In this document: positions 7,485 to 14,969 of the stretch, one piece after another
Numbering within the stretch: the stretch's first letter is position 1
How the letters are laid out: each line of letters opens with the position of its first letter
DNA from: Bacteroidota bacterium
Lineage (GTDB): Bacteria; Bacteroidota; Rhodothermia; Rhodothermales; UBA10348
Length of the DNA stretch: 34,317 nt
Direction: 5' to 3'
NCBI GenBank assembly: GCA_029262835.1
Contig: JAJCYQ010000027.1
Coordinates: 1 to 34,317, forward strand
Program-made: the position numbers and the translations under genes
Notes under the pieces: model-generated
Seen by the model: the letters and a program-made list of their open reading frames with translations, nothing else
Told to the model about the DNA's origin: nothing
Databases searched by the model: none

Positions 7485-9283
7485 GCGACGCGGCCCTCCG
7501 GTCTGTTCATTGCGGCAGGCGCCACCTGTACCAGCGAGGCCCCAGGAATGCGGATGGTGAATGTCGTGCCCATGACTCCCGGCAGACTGTCTACCACAAC
7601 CCGTCCCCTGAGGTGCTCGGCGCGTGCTTCCAGGTTAGTCCAGCCATGACCCGGGCCATGGCCGAGCCGGGTGGTGTCAAATCCCTGTCCATCGTCCTCC
7701 ACCATGACGACGAGTTCGTCGTCGTGCGATACAAACTGGATAGTGACTTCGCCCGCGCCAGCATGCTTCGCGACGTTGTTCAGCCATTCCTGTATCATGC
7801 GGTAGAGGTCAATCTCCACAGCTTCCGAATACCGCTCGACGCCCAGGGCGCTGACCGTGACGCGGAAGAACCCCACTTCCTCAAGACGACGGCCGAGTTC
7901 TTCGACGGCGGCCACAGGGCCCTCCCGGAGGAGCGTCTCCGGCATCAGATTGAAGGCGATGTTCCGGACCTCGATATGCATGTCATTGAGGGCGTCTACA
8001 GAGCGGCCTGCGTCCACGTTTTCGAGCGCCGCGACCTGCAGGCGCGCCGTGGAAATGAGCTGTCCGAGTCCGTCGTGCAAATCGCGGGCAATGCGCTTGC
8101 GTTCGGCCTCCTGCGACTGGATGGAGGCGTGCATCTGGGCCGTCCGGATGCGGACCTGCTCGCGGCTGCGCCGAACCAGAATGAAGAGGCCGAGCGTGAC
8201 GAGGAGGGCCAGTGCAAGAGCCAGCAGTACGTAATTACGCTCAAGTGCGGCCTGGCGCTCGGCCAATTCAGCCCCCTGGAGTGCGATGGTATGTTCTTTT
8301 TCTTCGGTCTCAAGCTGCGCCCGCATTTCAGCAAGTTGGCGGTTGCGGTCCTCGTTGAATAGGCTGTCTTTGATGGCGGTCATGGCGCGGAATGCGCCGA
8401 GCGCCTCTTCGTGACGCCCCAGGCGCTCGAGCGCCGTGGCCCGCTGTCCGTGAACGTGACGACGGAAGTCATGGAAGTGCGTGCGTTCGGCAACAGCGAG
8501 TGCTTCGTTGAACCGGTCAAGCGCCTCGACGGGCCGGTCCTGCATGAGGAACAGCTCGCCCACATTGTTGACAACAATCGCGTACCCGGTCTCATCTCCG
8601 AGTTCCCGTCGGAGCTCGGCCGCACGGCCAAACCATGTGCGGGCCTCGTCGTAGCGCCCGCGCCTCGCCGTCGCCTGGCCCATGTTGTCGTAGTTGTAGG
8701 TCAGCCCGTCCAGGTCTCCGATCGCCTCCTTGATATCGGCTGACTCCATGAAGAGTGCCATGGCCTCATCGAACCTGTCTGTGACATCCATCACGATGCC
8801 CAGGTTGTTCATGCTGTTGGCAAGCTGCGTGGAATCGCTCGCCTCCTGGCTCCTGGCAAGTGCATCCCGAAAGTGCCGTTCCGATGCCTCGAGGTCACCC
8901 TGTTTCTTGACGAGCGTACCGAGTTCGTTGAGGATTGCCGCCTGGCTTCCAGGGAGGGTGGCGGCCCGGGCCAGTCGGAGGCCCTCCGTATACCGCTCCA
9001 GGGCCTCATCGAAAAGCCCTTCAAAGTAGAAATGGACACCTTCGACGCGGTACGCTTCAACGGCGAGGACCGTATCGCCAGCCACGAGTGCCATGCGGGC
9101 GGCATCGGCGGCCAGGGCGCGGGTTCGGGCGTTGTCAGAGGTGCCGACCTCTTTGGCCACCTCCAGAAGAGCACGGGCACTATCGGCCGGCGCGACCTGC
9201 GCGGCTGCGGGTACGGCCTTGCTGACAAAGCACGCCAGTCCGAGGGCTCCCCAAAGAATAAGCGTGGGTGGTGTACGGAGCAT
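7481..9283 (-). CDS. TPR-containing sensor histidine kinase (NarX/HisKA_3 family)
   Basis: A 600-residue membrane kinase. The start at 9283 is preferred over longer options because its ATG overlaps the TAA of the phosphatase gene and is followed by a signal sequence (1-28). A periplasmic region of about seven TPR repeats (about 50-310) leads into a coiled coil (about 315-350), one transmembrane helix (351-370) and a HisKA_3 dimerisation domain with phosphoacceptor His403 in RDLHDGLGQ. The HATPase domain follows, with Asn503 (WLNNVAKHA) and DGQGF at 531-535. TPR sensors of this build are common in Bacteroidota and may sense protein or peptide partners; the stimulus is unknown. Confidence 0.94.
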   Translation of the reverse strand: MLRTPPTLILWGALGLACFVSKAVPAAAQVAPADSARALLEVAKEVGTSDNARTRALAADAARMALVAGDTVLAVEAYRVEGVHFYFEGLFDEALERYTEGLRLARAATLPGSQAAILNELGTLVKKQGDLEASERHFRDALARSQEASDSTQLANSMNNLGIVMDVTDRFDEAMALFMESADIKEAIGDLDGLTYNYDNMGQATARRGRYDEARTWFGRAAELRRELGDETGYAIVVNNVGELFLMQDRPVEALDRFNEALAVAERTHFHDFRRHVHGQRATALERLGRHEEALGAFRAMTAIKDSLFNEDRNRQLAEMRAQLETEEKEHTIALQGAELAERQAALERNYVLLALALALLVTLGLFILVRRSREQVRIRTAQMHASIQSQEAERKRIARDLHDGLGQLISTARLQVAALENVDAGRSVDALNDMHIEVRNIAFNLMPETLLREGPVAAVEELGRRLEEVGFFRVTVSALGVERYSEAVEIDLYRMIQEWLNNVAKHAGAGEVTIQFVSHDDELVVMVEDDGQGFDTTRLGHGPGHGWTNLEARAEHLRGRVVVDSLPGVMGTTFTIRIPGASLVQVAPAAMNRPEGRVA

Positions 9284-10071
9284 TACCCAGTATACAGGAT
9301 GCGCACAATTTCGTCCAGCAGTTCCCGGCTCGAGGCCGTCACGAGGTCGGGCGCGTGGATCAGGTTGTCCGTTTTTCCGCGGGTGGATGCTACGGCCCCG
9401 CCTGCTTCGAGCACGCAGGGAATAATGGCCGCATTGTCCCACGGATGCATTTCCGTGTCAATGGCCGCGTGGATGGTGCCTTTGGCGACGAGTGCATGCT
9501 GCAGGCAGTCGCCCACAAAGCGAAACCGGGCGGCCTGCCGGATGACAGCCCCCAGGTCCATGGGCTCGGCGGCGCCGAGCGGCTGGATGTGCGTCCGGTA
9601 GACGCCCGTCGTCGAGACGTAGGCTTCCCGAAGCGCCGTAGCGCCCCTGTCGACACGGACCTCTGTCGCCTGTCCATCCCGCCCCCGATACCAGCACCCC
9701 ATATCTCGGGCCGCGTACACCGTCTCGCCAAGCGCCGGCAGGTGGATGACGCCGGTCGTTGCGACGCCGTTTTCTTCCAGCGCCACGAGTGTGCCGAACG
9801 AGGGCAGTCCGAGCGTGAAGGCGGCCGTGCCATCAATGGGATCCAGGATCCAGCGCCGGCCCGACGTCCCAGGCGTCTCGCCGTATTCCTCTCCCAGAAC
9901 GCCATCGTCCGGGAATTCTTCGGCGATGAGGGCGCGCATGAGGCGCTCGGCCGCCCGGTCCGCCTCGGTCACGACCGTGCCGTCGGGCTTGGTCAGCACT
10001 TCCGTGCGCTGGAAACGCGGCAATATTTCAGCTTCGGCGCGGCGCGCGAGTTCGAGGGCGAATTCAATCAT
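9283..10071 (-). CDS. Inositol monophosphatase-family phosphatase, HisN-like
   Basis: A 262-residue Mg2+-dependent phosphatase of the IMPase superfamily. Metal-binding motifs are GEEYGE at 60-65, DPIDGT at 77-82, and WDNAA at 211-215 near the C-terminus. The IMPase-type histidinol-phosphatase (HisN) subfamily shares this layout, but 3'-phosphoadenosine and inositol phosphatases are close relatives and no his genes adjoin it, so the substrate is uncertain. It lies 26 bases after the PLP decarboxylase gene and its stop overlaps the kinase start (TAATG). That ties a metabolic enzyme to a signalling pair. Confidence 0.9.
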   Translation of the reverse strand: MIEFALELARRAEAEILPRFQRTEVLTKPDGTVVTEADRAAERLMRALIAEEFPDDGVLGEEYGETPGTSGRRWILDPIDGTAAFTLGLPSFGTLVALEENGVATTGVIHLPALGETVYAARDMGCWYRGRDGQATEVRVDRGATALREAYVSTTGVYRTHIQPLGAAEPMDLGAVIRQAARFRFVGDCLQHALVAKGTIHAAIDTEMHPWDNAAIIPCVLEAGGAVASTRGKTDNLIHAPDLVTASSRELLDEIVRILYTG

Positions 10072-10097
10072 GGCGTTGGGGTACGTGTGGCCCTGGA

Positions 10098-11555
10098 CTA
10101 TCCAGGTGGGATGGCAGCGGCCAGCTCCTCCAGGATGCGGAGCGTGAGCTCGATATCTTCCAGATGCGAGCGAAAGCTCACAATGGCCAGACGCAGCGTG
10201 AAGCGGCCGTCGATGACGGTGGAGCTGAAAAAGACGCGCCCGTCGGCGTGCACGGCCTCGAGCAGGCGCCGGTTTGCTTCGTCTGTTCCCTTGAGTCGAA
10301 ACGTGACGACCGAGAGATCAGGCTCGGGGCCGACCTCGAAACGGTCGGAGCGGCCGAGCTCCTGCCAGGCCCATCGGGCGAGCAGCAGCTTCTCGTCGAG
10401 CGCATGCCGAAAGGGTGCCACACCGTGTACCTGCAGCGGAAGCCACATCCTCAGTCCCCGGAAGTGCTTCGTGAGTTCGGGCGACATGTGGGCGGGGGAC
10501 CACTCGCCGTCTGACGCCCGGGCATCCTGCATGTAACTGGCATCCGAAAGGTGGGATTGCCGTATGAGGGCGCCGTCGCGTACAATCAATGCGCCCGTTC
10601 CGTACGGCAGGAAGAGCGTTTTGTGCGGGTCCATGACGACCGAGTGGGCCCGCCGAATGCCCCGGAGCCGCTCCTTTCCGGTCTCCGTCAGCACAAAGAA
10701 ACCGCCGTACGCCGCATCCACATGGAACCAGAGGCCGTGCCGCTCAGCGACGTCGGCAATGGCACCGAGTGGATCGACACTGCCCGTGTTCGTGGTCCCG
10801 GCGCTGGCCACGATGAGCCACGGCGTGAGGCCGGCCGCAAGGTCATCTTCAATGGCCTTTTCAAGCGCTCGGGCATCCATGCGCCAGGCTTCGTCTACCG
10901 GAACACGGCGCAGCACGGCGCGCCCCAGGCCCGCCACGCGGAGGGCCTTGTCCACACAGTGGTGTGCATGATCGCTGAGGTAGACCACGGCGCGGGGCAC
11001 GGCCTCGGCTTCGATACCGTGTACATCCCGCGCCGTCACAATCGCCGTCAAATTGGCCAGGCTGCCGCCCGCCGACAGGTACCCGCCTGCGGTATCGGGA
11101 AAACCAATGATACCCGCCATCCAGCGCACCAGCTGGTTTTCCATACGGACCGCGCCGGGGCTGGCAAAAAATACGCCCGCGTACCGGTTCGATACGGCCG
11201 CCAGGTAATCGCCCAGGGCCGCCTCGTAGACGCCGCCTCCGGGAATGTACCCGGTGAAGCGCCCAGACGTTGTGTTGAGTCCTTCGTTGTCCACGAACCG
11301 GTCCAGCAGGTCAAGGGCTACATCGAGACCTGCTCCCGATTCCGAAATGGGTGTTTCAAGCAGGCCCGCCGAGAGGTCCGGGCTGCGCGTGTAGGCAGGC
11401 GCACTGTCCTGCGCGTCAAGGTAGGACGCGGCGTAGGCCTGGACCGCGCGCGTGCGGGTCTCGCGCTCGCCAGGGGTTGTATCGAGTGAGCGGGAGAGCC
11501 GTTCGAGCCGCGCCAGCTCCTCTTCCAGGCGGTCCGTATCATGGGGTGTTTTCAT
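10098..11555 (-). CDS. PLP-dependent group II decarboxylase (aromatic-L-amino-acid type)
   Basis: A 485-residue fold-type I PLP enzyme. The start at 11555 follows a GGGGG-rich ribosome site; the longer ORF has no family sequence before it. Signature features are the substrate loop with GYIPGGG near 102-108, the cofactor region DHAHHCVDKA with a stacking His around 197-199, HVDAAYGGF with Asp280, and the PLP lysine in DPHKTLFLPYGTG (Lys312). Family members decarboxylate aromatic amino acids, histidine, diaminobutyrate or glutamate. The exact substrate is not predictable here. It is the first gene of the minus-strand set and diverges from the AGMO-like gene with only 40 bases between starts. 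Confidence 0.92.
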   Translation of the reverse strand: MKTPHDTDRLEEELARLERLSRSLDTTPGERETRTRAVQAYAASYLDAQDSAPAYTRSPDLSAGLLETPISESGAGLDVALDLLDRFVDNEGLNTTSGRFTGYIPGGGVYEAALGDYLAAVSNRYAGVFFASPGAVRMENQLVRWMAGIIGFPDTAGGYLSAGGSLANLTAIVTARDVHGIEAEAVPRAVVYLSDHAHHCVDKALRVAGLGRAVLRRVPVDEAWRMDARALEKAIEDDLAAGLTPWLIVASAGTTNTGSVDPLGAIADVAERHGLWFHVDAAYGGFFVLTETGKERLRGIRRAHSVVMDPHKTLFLPYGTGALIVRDGALIRQSHLSDASYMQDARASDGEWSPAHMSPELTKHFRGLRMWLPLQVHGVAPFRHALDEKLLLARWAWQELGRSDRFEVGPEPDLSVVTFRLKGTDEANRRLLEAVHADGRVFFSSTVIDGRFTLRLAIVSFRSHLEDIELTLRILEELAAAIPPG

Positions 11556-11595
11556 GCCCCCAAAATACAGCCATTCGATTGAACGCGCGGAGAAT
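11556..11595. promoter_or_regulatory. Compact 40-bp divergent start region
   Basis: Only 40 bases separate the ATG codons of the PLP decarboxylase (minus) and the AGMO-like gene (plus). A GGAG ribosome site at 11589-11592 serves the plus-strand gene. There is no room for two separate full promoters, so they must overlap each other or extend into the opposite gene. Confidence 0.5.
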
Positions 11596-12840
11596 ATGGA
11601 CCTGAACCCCGTCATCCTCGCCATTCCGGTGTACTTCGCTCTGATGGGCGCCGAGCTGATCTACGAGGCGCTCTCCGGCAAGCGGACCTACCGCCTCAGC
11701 GACGCTGTCACGAACATCAATCTCGGCGCGCTCGATCAGCTCACGAGTACGTTCACGTACGTCATCAAGGTTGGCATATATACGCTTGTGTACGAGCAGT
11801 TGCGACTCATGACCATTCCGGCCACATGGATCTCATTTGCCGTGCTCTTTGTACTCTGGGACCTTTGCTACTACTGGAGCCACCGCATGGCGCACGAGGT
11901 GAGCCTGTTCTGGGGCGGACATGTGGTGCACCACCAGTCGGAAGACTTCAACCTCTCGACAGCGCTCCGTCAGAGCTCGACCTCCTTCATCTGGAGCATT
12001 CCGTTCTATCTGCCACTCGCCCTCTTCGGGTTTTCCCCCGTTCAATACCTTTTTGTGGGCGGCATCAACCTGCTCTACCAGTTCTGGATCCACACGGAGC
12101 ACATTGGTCGCCTCGGCGCGCTTGAATGGGTCATGAACACGCCCTCACACCACCGTGTGCACCACGGGCGCGACCCCAAGTACATTGATCGCAACTACGC
12201 CGGGGTATTCATTGTGTGGGATCGGCTTTTCGGTACGTTCAAGGAGGAGGAAGAGCGGCCGCACTACGGCATTACGCGGCCTCTCGCGAGTTGGAATCCT
12301 GTCTACGCGAATGTAGCACACTATATGGACCTGTTTCGCGACGTGCGCAAGGCCCGCGCGGCAGGCGACGCCGTCCGCATGCTCTTCGGCCCGCCGGGAT
12401 GGCGTCCCGAGTACATGGGGGGATACGACGCTCCGCAGCCCGTTCCGGAGCACTACGAAAAATACAATGCCCACCTGGCGGGCGCCAGGATGCAGCGCTA
12501 TGTCGTCGTGCAGTTCCTTTTCGCCATGGGCATCGTGGCGTTCTATCTGTTCCAGTTCGGGACGTTTCCTGTGAGCGTCAAGATCGCCATGGCCGCCTGG
12601 ATCATGGTAACGACGGTGACTTTTGGCGTGTTCTTTGAGTCGCGGCGCCCCGGTGTGTGGCTGCTTGAAGTCGTGCGCCAGGTGACAATCGGCGTGGGCG
12701 CGTGGTGGCTGGGTGCGGAGGGGCTCCTCACGGCGCCATATGGTATGGTCGTACCGCTTGCCGCCGGCGCGAGCCTGATCTGGTTTTTACGTGTCAGTAC
12801 CCGGCGGGGACGCTGGCTGCTTCCAGGGACGTCCGGATGA
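11596..12840 (+). CDS. Sterol desaturase / fatty-acid hydroxylase family protein (AGMO-like)
   Basis: A 414-residue integral membrane di-iron oxygenase-type protein. The start at 11596 is set by the GGAG site and by the first hydrophobic helix right after it. The histidine clusters of the superfamily are complete: SHRMAH (His96, His100), HVVHH (His109, His112, His113), HTEH (His166, His169) and SHHRVHHG (His185-186, His189-190). The spacing and the H-TEH-GRLG block resemble alkylglycerol monooxygenase (TMEM195) and bacterial ether- or lipid-hydroxylating relatives. The C-terminal part (about 300-410) adds further hydrophobic segments of unclear role. The likely reaction is O2-dependent hydroxylation or cleavage of a membrane lipid. 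The 3' end overlaps the convergent peptidase gene by 47 bases. Confidence 0.9.
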   Translation: MDLNPVILAIPVYFALMGAELIYEALSGKRTYRLSDAVTNINLGALDQLTSTFTYVIKVGIYTLVYEQLRLMTIPATWISFAVLFVLWDLCYYWSHRMAHEVSLFWGGHVVHHQSEDFNLSTALRQSSTSFIWSIPFYLPLALFGFSPVQYLFVGGINLLYQFWIHTEHIGRLGALEWVMNTPSHHRVHHGRDPKYIDRNYAGVFIVWDRLFGTFKEEEERPHYGITRPLASWNPVYANVAHYMDLFRDVRKARAAGDAVRMLFGPPGWRPEYMGGYDAPQPVPEHYEKYNAHLAGARMQRYVVVQFLFAMGIVAFYLFQFGTFPVSVKIAMAAWIMVTTVTFGVFFESRRPGVWLLEVVRQVTIGVGAWWLGAEGLLTAPYGMVVPLAAGASLIWFLRVSTRRGRWLLPGTSG

Positions 12841-14287
12841 ACCGTCGGATGTCTTCGTTCGACGTTACAAGGTCCTCCTCCCGCAGATACATCATGTGTC
12901 CGCTCCGATAGCCGATGAACGCCATCCTCTCCTGCAGTCGTCCTGCCGGATCCAGATTCCACATCGTGTACTTCGCGTTGAAGTAATCCGTGCCGCCGTC
13001 GTAGAAACCGGACTGGACCAGCACATGCAGGTACGGATTGCGGGCCATGGCATCGCGCAGGTTTTCGCCCGTCCGGTCGGAGGAGCGGTCCCACGGCGAA
13101 ACGGAGCCGAACAGGTTGTATTGCAGGTCGGTCCTGAAACCCACCACCTCGCGCAGATAGTGGTTGATGGCCGGCGCGAAGGCGTGGTTCCAGGCCGTGA
13201 GCGCCGGGTCATGATCGTAGCGCACGCCCGCATCCTGCCGGTCCCTGCCCCGGTACCGCGAGTCCAGGCGCCCGACCGTGAGTCCATCGTGTCGAAGCAG
13301 CTCCTTCCAGAAAAAGGATGTGGGTACGCGGAGGTTGTGTTCGAGGACGGTATCGGCGTCGAGCCCGGAATAGCGGGCCACGGTCTTGGCCAGCGCCCGG
13401 CGCTCGGCCGTGGGAAGTGAACCGCCGCGCGCGAGGGCGGGGAGGAGGGTCGATACCGTCCAGGCTTCTACTTCGGGCAGGAGCGCGTCCAGGTCCCGCG
13501 CCTGCAGGTCGGATTCGAGCTGCCCGTGATACCACGCCGTGGCGGCGTAATAGGGCAGGTAGAGCGCATCACGGACGGGTCCGTCACGGTCCACGCCGAG
13601 CCCGGTGGGCGAGACGAGGATGACTCCGTTCAGGAACATCCAATGCCGGTTCTGAAGCTGCGCGGCCAGCCCCGATACCCGCGTCGTGCCGTACGATTCG
13701 CCGATCAGATACTTGGGAGATGTCCACCGGTCCTTCCGCGATACGAAGGTATGGATCCACTCCGCGAGGTAGCGGATATCGGCTTCGACACCGAAAAACT
13801 GCTTTTCATCAACGCCGGGAAGTGCGCGGCTGAATCCGGTATTTACTGGATTCACGTAGACGATATCAGCCACATCAAGGATGGAGTGCGGGTTGTCGTG
13901 GACTCCGTAGGGCTGCGTAGGAAGTCCTTCGGGATCGATGTTGAGTTGGACGGGTGACGTATAGCCGATATGCATCCAAAGCGATGCCGAGCCAGGGCCG
14001 CCGTTGAATGAGATAACGAGCGGGCGGCGCGCCGTCGGTCCGTCATTTGTGCGCGTGTAATAGGTATACTGAAGGGCCGCGATAGGTTGGCCTTCCTCGC
14101 CAAAAACAGGCTGGAATCCGAACTCGCGCGTGTATTCGACCGTTTCGCCGTTGATGTCGGCACGGACCGTGGCCGAGAATGACGTATCGGCAGGCGGGTG
14201 TGTCTGGGCCCAGGACGGGACGACGGTCAATCCGACGAGGAGTGCGACAAGGGCGGGAAGGAAGGAGCTTCTACGTGGTGTATTCAT
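12794..14287 (-). CDS. Secreted S10-like serine carboxypeptidase
   Basis: A 497-residue exported alpha/beta-hydrolase peptidase. The start at 14287 is chosen because an AGAGA-type ribosome site precedes it and a signal peptide follows (1-27, ending SWAQ). The oxyanion block NGGPGS lies at 95-100, the nucleophile Ser198 in GESYG, Asp430 in SGFYDGGTDYF and His464 in YRSGHMMY, in the order Ser-Asp-His expected of S10 carboxypeptidases. It probably trims C-terminal residues of peptides in the periplasm or outside the cell. It is a single gene, convergent with the AGMO-like gene and divergent from the RRM gene. Confidence 0.92.
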   Translation of the reverse strand: MNTPRRSSFLPALVALLVGLTVVPSWAQTHPPADTSFSATVRADINGETVEYTREFGFQPVFGEEGQPIAALQYTYYTRTNDGPTARRPLVISFNGGPGSASLWMHIGYTSPVQLNIDPEGLPTQPYGVHDNPHSILDVADIVYVNPVNTGFSRALPGVDEKQFFGVEADIRYLAEWIHTFVSRKDRWTSPKYLIGESYGTTRVSGLAAQLQNRHWMFLNGVILVSPTGLGVDRDGPVRDALYLPYYAATAWYHGQLESDLQARDLDALLPEVEAWTVSTLLPALARGGSLPTAERRALAKTVARYSGLDADTVLEHNLRVPTSFFWKELLRHDGLTVGRLDSRYRGRDRQDAGVRYDHDPALTAWNHAFAPAINHYLREVVGFRTDLQYNLFGSVSPWDRSSDRTGENLRDAMARNPYLHVLVQSGFYDGGTDYFNAKYTMWNLDPAGRLQERMAFIGYRSGHMMYLREEDLVTSNEDIRRFIRTSLEAASVPAGY

Positions 14288-14531
14288 GTCTCTATGGTAC
14301 GAAATGTGGGGTAATTCGGCGTACCCTTGCGCCATTACGGCACCAAGTGCGTATATTGATCTTGATTTCCATATCCACGCCGCAGTCCCCGCGGCTCGTC
14401 GCGCTCCCCAGTTGGCTCCTTTTGTTGTCTGACGCAGGTACGTTCCGATGCCACAAGAGGTCTGAGGCTGAAGACTGGAATGTTCGAACCCTGTAAGATA
14501 AACATGGGCCCAAAAGGCCCCAAGGACCGAT
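14288..14531. promoter_or_regulatory. Divergent promoter region with leader of the RRM gene
   Basis: These 244 bases lie between the starts of the peptidase (minus) and the RRM protein (plus) and must hold both promoters. A stretch TATATTGATCTTG near 14353-14365 is a possible plus-strand promoter element. If it is used, the RRM mRNA would carry a leader of roughly 150 bases, as cold-shock-type genes often do. I cannot confirm either promoter by eye. Confidence 0.4.
14505..14526 (+). promoter_or_regulatory. Small hairpin abutting the Shine-Dalgarno of the RRM gene
   Basis: TGGGCC at 14505-14510 can pair with the GGCCC run ending near 14520 across a short A-rich loop. The ribosome site AAGGA (14522-14526) follows directly, five bases before the ATG at 14532. 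A stem this close to the site could tune translation. Confidence 0.5.
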
Positions 14532-14834
14532 ATGAAAAAGCTTTTTGTGGGCAACCTGCCCTGGGGCGTTGATGATCAGCAGCTCGAAGAAATGTTCGCA
14601 CAGTACGGTGCGGTGGCATCTGCCAAAGTAATCCAGGATCGTGACACGGGCCGTTCCCGTGGTTTCGGTTTTGTGGAAATGGAAGAAGATGCGGCTGCTG
14701 ACGACGCCGTGGACGCGCTCGACGGCTCCGAGGTCAATGGACGCCCACTCCGCGTGAATGAAGCCAACGACCGTCCTCCCCGTCGGGAAGGTGGTGGTGG
14801 CGGTGGAAACCGCGGTGGCGGAAATCGCTGGTAG
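14532..14834 (+). CDS. Single-RRM RNA-binding protein with Gly-rich tail
   Basis: A 100-residue RNA-binding protein of the bacterial/cyanobacterial Rbp type. One RRM covers about 3-78, with RNP2 LFVGNL (4-9) and RNP1 RGFGFVEM (43-50), including the aromatic residues that stack on RNA. Residues 82-100 are a Gly/Arg/Asn-rich tail. Relatives bind single-stranded RNA, are often cold-induced and may act in place of other RNA chaperones. A good AAGGA site five bases upstream fixes the start. The gene stands alone and ends in a strong terminator. Confidence 0.95.
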   Translation: MKKLFVGNLPWGVDDQQLEEMFAQYGAVASAKVIQDRDTGRSRGFGFVEMEEDAAADDAVDALDGSEVNGRPLRVNEANDRPPRREGGGGGGNRGGGNRW

Positions 14835-14888
14835 TCAATTGACGGGGCCTGCTTGCGGGCCCGGACCAGTCGGTTTTACGACATGAAA

Positions 14889-14930
14889 GAAGGGGGGGCG
14901 GGCCGCAAGGCCCGCCCCCCCTTTTTCTTT
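14889..14930. terminator. Strong bidirectional intrinsic terminator
   Basis: A perfect 13-bp GC stem (14892-14904 with 14909-14921) closes a GCAA tetraloop. A T-rich run follows on the plus strand and an A-rich run precedes it, so it can end both the RRM transcript and the convergent RND operon. Confidence 0.93.
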
Positions 14931-14969
14931 GGTCTGCCGCTACCCGCAACATCCGGCTCCCGCAGAAGG

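Noticed and set aside
9268-10536. 422-codon plus-strand ORF
   Set aside because: Antisense to the HisN-like phosphatase and PLP decarboxylase, both with complete catalytic motifs.
11556-11624. N-terminal extension of the PLP decarboxylase
   Set aside because: It overlaps the start of the divergent AGMO-like gene and adds no family sequence.
14288-14554. N-terminal extension of the S10 peptidase
   Set aside because: It would bury the signal peptide inside the protein and overlap the RRM gene start; the ATG at 14287 is far better supported.
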